The notes below the pieces were generated by a model that was not told the origin of the DNA, made no database searches, and was given only the letters and a program-made list of their open reading frames with translations. DNA of 64,000 nucleotides from Alicyclobacillus sp. ALC3. Lineage in GTDB: Bacteria > Bacillota > Bacilli > Alicyclobacillales > Alicyclobacillaceae. Location: assembly GCF_028751195.1 (NCBI RefSeq), contig NZ_CP066784.1:3844001-3908000 (forward strand). Reading direction: 5' to 3'. Below, one piece after another: positions 62,874 through 64,000 of the stretch; position 1 is the stretch's first letter, and the number at the start of each line of letters is the position of its first letter. A program made the translations under genes and the position numbers.

Positions 62874-64000
62874 CTACCCGCGTACATCACGTATACAGGC
62901 CCGGTCGATGTCTCGAACCGCACGCTGTCCGGCGAGCGCCAATTGTAAATCAAGTTCTGCTGTCCATTGGGTCAGGAGTTCGTCTACACCAGCCTGACCG
63001 CCAATCGCCAAAGCGTAGGCGTATGGGCGTCCAATCAGTACGGCGTTTGCTCCGAGCGCCAACGCCTTCACGACATCTGCTGCATGGCGGATTCCGCTGT
63101 CTAACAGCAACGGATAACTATCACCGACGATGGCGCGCGCATCGGCGAGGGCGTCCAGAGTGGTCACGGAACCGTCGACCTGTCTTCCACCGTGGTTGGA
63201 GAGAATGACGCCGTCTGCACCACGCCGCGCGGCCTCTTGGACGTCTTCGGGATGCGTGAGCCCTTTAACCAACAACGGTAGGTGAGTCTGAGCGCGGATT
63301 TTGGACAAGTCGTCCCAGGTAAAGGCCGGGTTCACGTAGATGGAGAGGAACTCCTGAATCGCTGCGGACAAGTTTTCTTCGGGCAGAGCACCCAGTCTGC
63401 GGCAAAATGCGGGATCGGACAGGAAATTTGCGATTCCTTGCCCCTGCAGGAACGGCAGATAAAGGTTCTTCAAGTCTTGTTCACGCCAGCCAAGCATCGT
63501 CGTGTCAACCGTAACGACGAGCGCGGAGTAACCTGCTGTTTCCGCTCTGTGGATAAAGCTCGAGACAACGTCGGCATCGCGACCCGGATAGAGTTGGAAC
63601 CACCGAACAGCGTCCGTCGTCTCGCGCGCAACTGTCTCGATATCAACTGAGGACACGGTACTAAGAATAAACGGGATATGGTGTTTGGCCGCAGCGCGGG
63701 CACTGGCAAGGTCCGCGTCTGGGTGAATGATGGATTGAACACCAATCGGAGCCAGCAGGAATGGCGTGGGAAAGGAGTGCCCAAAGAGGGTCACTGTGAG
63801 ATCGCGGTCCTCCACGTTGCGCAACAGGCGAGGGCGAATTTGCCAGCGTTCAAACGCTGCTCGATTGGCACGCATTGTGGACTCGTCACCCGCGCCGCCG
63901 TCCACATAGCCCCATGGGCCTGCTGCCAGTGTTGTTCGCGCCTGTGCTCGCCAGTCGTTCGCTGAGACAGGCCACTGCCACTCAGTCTGTCCCGTCAGCG
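62874..64000 (-). CDS. FMN-dependent alpha-hydroxy acid dehydrogenase/oxidase (cut by window edge)
   Basis: The frame runs to the right edge, so the first residues are missing. The last 375 codons show the FMN_dh family: GYVDGGAGDESTMRANRAAF near the visible start, FLLAPIGVQSIIHPDAD, WFQLYPGRDADVV with the active-site Tyr, LLVKGLTHPEDVQEA and SNHGGRQVDGS with the catalytic His. It most resembles lactate 2-monooxygenase/lactate oxidase-like enzymes. The frame could start at GTG 63905, but family residues (PWGY and earlier) continue upstream of it, so the true start lies outside the window. Confidence 0.88.
   Translation of the reverse strand, partial: LTGQTEWQWPVSANDWRAQARTTLAAGPWGYVDGGAGDESTMRANRAAFERWQIRPRLLRNVEDRDLTVTLFGHSFPTPFLLAPIGVQSIIHPDADLASARAAAKHHIPFILSTVSSVDIETVARETTDAVRWFQLYPGRDADVVSSFIHRAETAGYSALVVTVDTTMLGWREQDLKNLYLPFLQGQGIANFLSDPAFCRRLGALPEENLSAAIQEFLSIYVNPAFTWDDLSKIRAQTHLPLLVKGLTHPEDVQEAARRGADGVILSNHGGRQVDGSVTTLDALADARAIVGDSYPLLLDSGIRHAADVVKALALGANAVLIGRPYAYALAIGGQAGVDELLTQWTAELDLQLALAGQRAVRDIDRACIRDVRG

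Overview
The window looks like a chromosomal segment from a moderately GC-rich, spore-forming member of the Bacillota, most like the Alicyclobacillaceae. The evidence is the set of endosporulation genes (spmA, spmB, yunB, a safA-like LysM coat protein, a CotS/YutH-type kinase, spoVB), the sigI-rsgI pair, a T-box in front of pheST, strong AGGAGG-type ribosome binding sites and many TTG and GTG starts. Gene order matches Bacillus blocks: pheS-pheT-zapA-cvpA-mutS2, safA-yebC-bofC-ruvA-ruvB-queA-tgt-yajC-yrzE-yrbG-spoVB-comN-secD-secF, and recJ-apt-relA-dtd. The genus is an inference from this layout; no rRNA or tRNA gene is present to confirm it.

Layout. 1-8.1 kb: a Lon-like ATPase/protease cut by the left edge, a universal stress protein, proBA behind a promoter overlapped by a perfect palindrome, a class-I glutamine amidotransferase-like peptidase (C26), spmAB, an EamA transporter and a VanW protein. 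8.3-11.8 kb: an ion-homeostasis cluster (KtrB, KtrA, Na+/H+ antiporter). 11.8-17.5 kb: a CBS/zinc-ribbon protein, an S9 peptidase, and an aldo-keto reductase/thioesterase/acyl-CoA dehydrogenase row. 17.5-19.7 kb: a structured gene-free stretch, then a PadR regulator with two tandem HAAS-type membrane proteins; between the two lies a 150-bp scar of a second padR. 19.7-27.7 kb: T-box, pheST, zapA, cvpA, a small membrane protein and mutS2. 27.7-35.7 kb: a class A penicillin-binding protein, yunB, safA, a coat-type kinase, and NAD synthetase as two overlapping genes (amidase plus synthetase).

35.77-37.73 kb is an IS607-type insertion (serine recombinase TnpA plus RNA-guided nuclease TnpB). It sits exactly between a perfect orphan ribosome binding site and the yebC coding sequence; removing it at a shared ATGT core restores an ideal yebC start. 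37.7-46.7 kb: yebC, a BofC-like protein, ruvCAB, sigI (behind a candidate sigma-I promoter) and rsgI, queA, tgt, yajC and a YrzE-like membrane protein. 46.9-64 kb: a double-GGDEF membrane protein, a DUF421 protein whose start codon directly follows a terminator-like hairpin, spoVB, comN, secD, secF, a cation efflux protein, recJ, apt, relA, dtd, an MBL-fold hydrolase, a secreted phosphoesterase and an FMN-dependent alpha-hydroxy acid dehydrogenase cut by the right edge.

Most genes are ordinary housekeeping, tightly packed with 1-4 base start/stop overlaps. The parts that deserve attention are the IS607/TnpB insertion at yebC, the PadR/HAAS duplication with its decayed regulator and intact operator, the structured repeats at 17.5-17.84 kb, the candidate autoregulatory sigma-I promoter, and the hairpin that ends two bases before the DUF421 start codon.
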